Assembly (NCBI RefSeq): GCF_001277345.1
Contig: NZ_LIUT01000001.1
Coordinates: 2,349,115-2,413,114, forward strand
DNA length: 64,000 nucleotides
Source: Paenibacillus solani
GTDB taxonomy: Bacteria; Bacillota; Bacilli; Paenibacillales; Paenibacillaceae
Reading direction: 5' to 3'
Shown piece by piece: positions 62,319-64,000 of the stretch. The notes beneath the pieces were generated by a model that had not been told where the DNA came from, searched no databases, and was given only the letters and a program-made list of their open reading frames with translations. Positions within the stretch are counted from its first letter, which is position 1. Every line of letters starts with the position of its first letter. The position numbers were made by a program, and so were the translations under genes.

Positions 62319-63584
62319 TTAGGCTCTATCCAATGATTCAAGCCCTTCATATAAAGGAAATTGTAATATAATCTCGCGTACCGCTTTCTTTATCTGGTCT
62401 TTAACGGTCGAACTGTTGGTATTCTTAAAAGCAAGTCCAATAAGCTGGCCAATCTCTTTCATTTCCTTGGGTCCCAGTCCTCTTGAAGTCATAGCAGGTG
62501 TCCCGAAGCGAATGCCACTCGTTACTAACGGGCTTGCCGTATCATAAGGAATTGCGTTTTTATTGGCTGTAATCCCCACTTCATCGAGAATGATTTGAGC
62601 TTCTTTCCCCGATAGTCCAATCGTGCGTAAATCCACCAAAACAAGATGATTATCCGTTCCTCCCGATACAACGGTTAACCCTTCATTCATGAGTGACTCT
62701 GCCAATACGTTGGCATTGTCGATAACCTTCTCCATATACGTCTTGAATTCCGGTTGCAATGCTTCGCCCAGCGCAACCGCTTTGGCCGCGATAATATGCA
62801 TAAGCGGGCCGCCTTGTGTCCCAGGAAATATCGCTTTATCAATCGCTTGCGCCCATGGTTTACGGCACATGATAATACCGCCTCTTGGTCCTCTCAGCGT
62901 TTTATGCGTTGTGGTCGTAACAAAATGTGCGTGAGGCAGAGGGTTAGGATGCAAACCTGCTGCGACAATGCCTGCAATATGTGCCATGTCTACGAAGAAA
63001 AGCGCACCCACTTCGGCCGCAATTTGGGCAAATTTCTCAAACTCGATCGTTCGTGGGTAGGCGCTACCGCCAGCCACGATCATTCGCGGTAGATGTTTAT
63101 GCGCGAGCTTTCTCACTTGGTCAAAGTCAATGAGTCCGGTTTGTTCTTCCACACCATAAGAAACAAAATTATAGAATCTTCCGGAAAAGTTCACCGGACT
63201 TCCATGAGTAAGATGGCCTCCATGGGATAAATCCATGCCCAAAATCGTGTCACCAGGCTTCACGGCAGCAAAATAAACCGCCATATTCGCCTGCGCACCG
63301 GAGTGAGGCTGCACATTGACATGATCAGCACCAAAAAGTGCTTTGACGCGTTGAATGGCAATCTCCTCGATCTTATCAACATACGCACATCCGCCATAAT
63401 ATCTTCTTCCCGGATATCCTTCAGCGTATTTATTGGTGAGTACCGTACCCGCGGCTTCCATGACAGCCTCGCTTACAAAATTCTCCGATGCAATCAGTTC
63501 TATTGTATCCCTTTGCCGTGTAAGCTCTTGCCGAATCGCTTGGGCCACTGCCTTGTCTTGTTGATCCAAATGTTTCACAATCAT
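62319..63584 (-). CDS. glyA: Serine hydroxymethyltransferase GlyA
   Basis: 421-residue PLP enzyme that interconverts serine and glycine with tetrahydrofolate. [13 protein letters not shown] at 29-41, [23 protein letters not shown] and the PLP-lysine motif [14 protein letters not shown] with K228 are all present. Length is typical. This copy does not lie beside the usual upp/ywlF neighbours, so it may be a second SHMT. It is divergent from a GntR/MocR-type gene. Confidence 0.95.
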   Translation of the reverse strand: MIVKHLDQQDKAVAQAIRQELTRQRDTIELIASENFVSEAVMEAAGTVLTNKYAEGYPGRRYYGGCAYVDKIEEIAIQRVKALFGADHVNVQPHSGAQANMAVYFAAVKPGDTILGMDLSHGGHLTHGSPVNFSGRFYNFVSYGVEEQTGLIDFDQVRKLAHKHLPRMIVAGGSAYPRTIEFEKFAQIAAEVGALFFVDMAHIAGIVAAGLHPNPLPHAHFVTTTTHKTLRGPRGGIIMCRKPWAQAIDKAIFPGTQGGPLMHIIAAKAVALGEALQPEFKTYMEKVIDNANVLAESLMNEGLTVVSGGTDNHLVLVDLRTIGLSGKEAQIILDEVGITANKNAIPYDTASPLVTSGIRFGTPAMTSRGLGPKEMKEIGQLIGLAFKNTNSSTVKDQIKKAVREIILQFPLYEGLESLDRA

Positions 63585-63689
63585 CTTCCTTTCGCTCTAT
63601 TGTCATGCTAGTATATCAATCAATGGAATGCTATTTAACATCCAAATCTCTGTATAGTAAGCAATCCATAATTTGCAGAAACACTGGTG

Positions 63690-64000
63690 ATGAATGAAAT
63701 GCTCAAAGTTAACCGAGATGACAAACGCCCCATCTGGCAGCAGCTTCTGGACCAAGCAATCTATAATATTACGACCGGAAAATGGCCACCTGGAGAATTG
63801 CTGCTCCCATCCCGTGAACTCGCTTTATTGATTGGTGTTTCCCGTTCAACCATACAAATTGTTTACGAGGAGCTATTCAGCCGCGGGTATACCACAACCT
63901 CTCGCCGCGGTGGGACAAGAGTTAGCGAATGGACCTATGCGACTCGTCCTTCTGAGGAAGCTCCCTCACAAGGACCCGTCCCCCCCGAATTGCCTATATT
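63690..64000 (+). CDS. GntR-family regulator, probably MocR/PdxR type (3' end outside window)
   Basis: About 103 residues are visible: a GntR winged HTH, KRPIWQQLLDQAIYNITTGK, then PSRELALLIGVSRSTIQIVYEEL and GTRVSEW. The proline-rich linker that follows (SEEAPSQGPVPPELP) suggests a C-terminal PLP-aminotransferase-like domain, as in MocR/PdxR proteins. ATG at 63690 or 63699; the ribosome binding site is weak. Divergence from glyA, a PLP enzyme gene, makes glyA a possible target. Confidence 0.8.
   Translation, partial: MNEMLKVNRDDKRPIWQQLLDQAIYNITTGKWPPGELLLPSRELALLIGVSRSTIQIVYEELFSRGYTTTSRRGGTRVSEWTYATRPSEEAPSQGPVPPELPI

Noticed and set aside
1..64000. CRISPR arrays, transposases, integrases, phage genes, tRNA or rRNA genes
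   Set aside because: None seen: no regularly spaced direct repeats, no mobile-element proteins and no recognisable tRNA or rRNA sequence.

Overview
This window looks like a chromosomal segment of a low-to-mid GC Gram-positive bacterium of the order Bacillales, most likely Paenibacillaceae. That placement is an inference. It rests on AGGAGG-type ribosome binding sites, the NreABC/NarGHJI/YwiC nitrate set, a YhfSTU-like BirA-controlled bioY operon, a c-di-AMP (ydaO-type) riboswitch in front of a KimA homologue, and a chitinase with FnIII and CBM domains. I see no tRNA, rRNA, CRISPR array, insertion sequence or prophage. Most genes lie on the minus strand.

Region 1 (1-18.8 kb) is mixed housekeeping and accessory DNA. 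It holds a quinone-oxidoreductase-like dehydrogenase (cut by the window edge), a DUF421 protein, BdbC, a DUF2975/XRE pair, a methyltransferase, UppP, a LysR regulator divergent from a MetX-like alpha/beta hydrolase, and an RpiR regulator facing a PTS permease-nanE amino-sugar operon. Next come a TetR regulator with a perfect 22-bp palindrome over its own promoter, an unusual SDR-hydrolase fusion and EcsC. A DJ-1 family gene broken by one stop codon, a small secreted protein, a WYL regulator with a GyrI-like partner, and L25/Ctc complete the region.

Region 2 (18.8-39.9 kb) is a nitrate-respiration and molybdenum island, nearly all on the minus strand. It contains narGHJI, the NreABC oxygen/nitrate sensory system, a NarK transporter carrying a C-terminal PAS domain, molybdenum-cofactor genes (moeB, moaE, moaD, mobA, moaA), ywiC, two nitroreductases with a MarR regulator, and molybdate uptake genes modAB with a divergent PBP-type regulator. 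The narG and narK promoters carry paired NreC-like dyads at the same spacing. moaC, moaB/mog, moeA and modC are not in the window.

Region 3 (40-53.8 kb) carries a DUF4181 gene frameshifted at an A8 run, a squalene/phytoene synthase family gene with an unclear (possibly ATT) start, and a GH18 chitinase. It also has two ECF sigma/anti-sigma-like pairs, a DinB protein, a phosphotransferase, an NlpC/P60 protein without a signal peptide, and the riboswitch-controlled KimA potassium importer.

Region 4 (53.8-62.3 kb) is the most interesting. A single tightly packed operon starts at a sigma-A promoter overlapped by a BirA box. It encodes BioY, an acyl-CoA ligase, a thiolase, two hot-dog dehydratase subunits, an SDR ketoreductase, EcfA1, EcfA2, EcfT and a FabK/nitronate-monooxygenase-type flavoprotein. 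Together these could make a complete acyl-CoA chain-elongation cycle next to a complete biotin ECF transporter. The thiolase lacks its usual second catalytic cysteine. The window ends with glyA and the start of a divergent GntR/MocR-type regulator.
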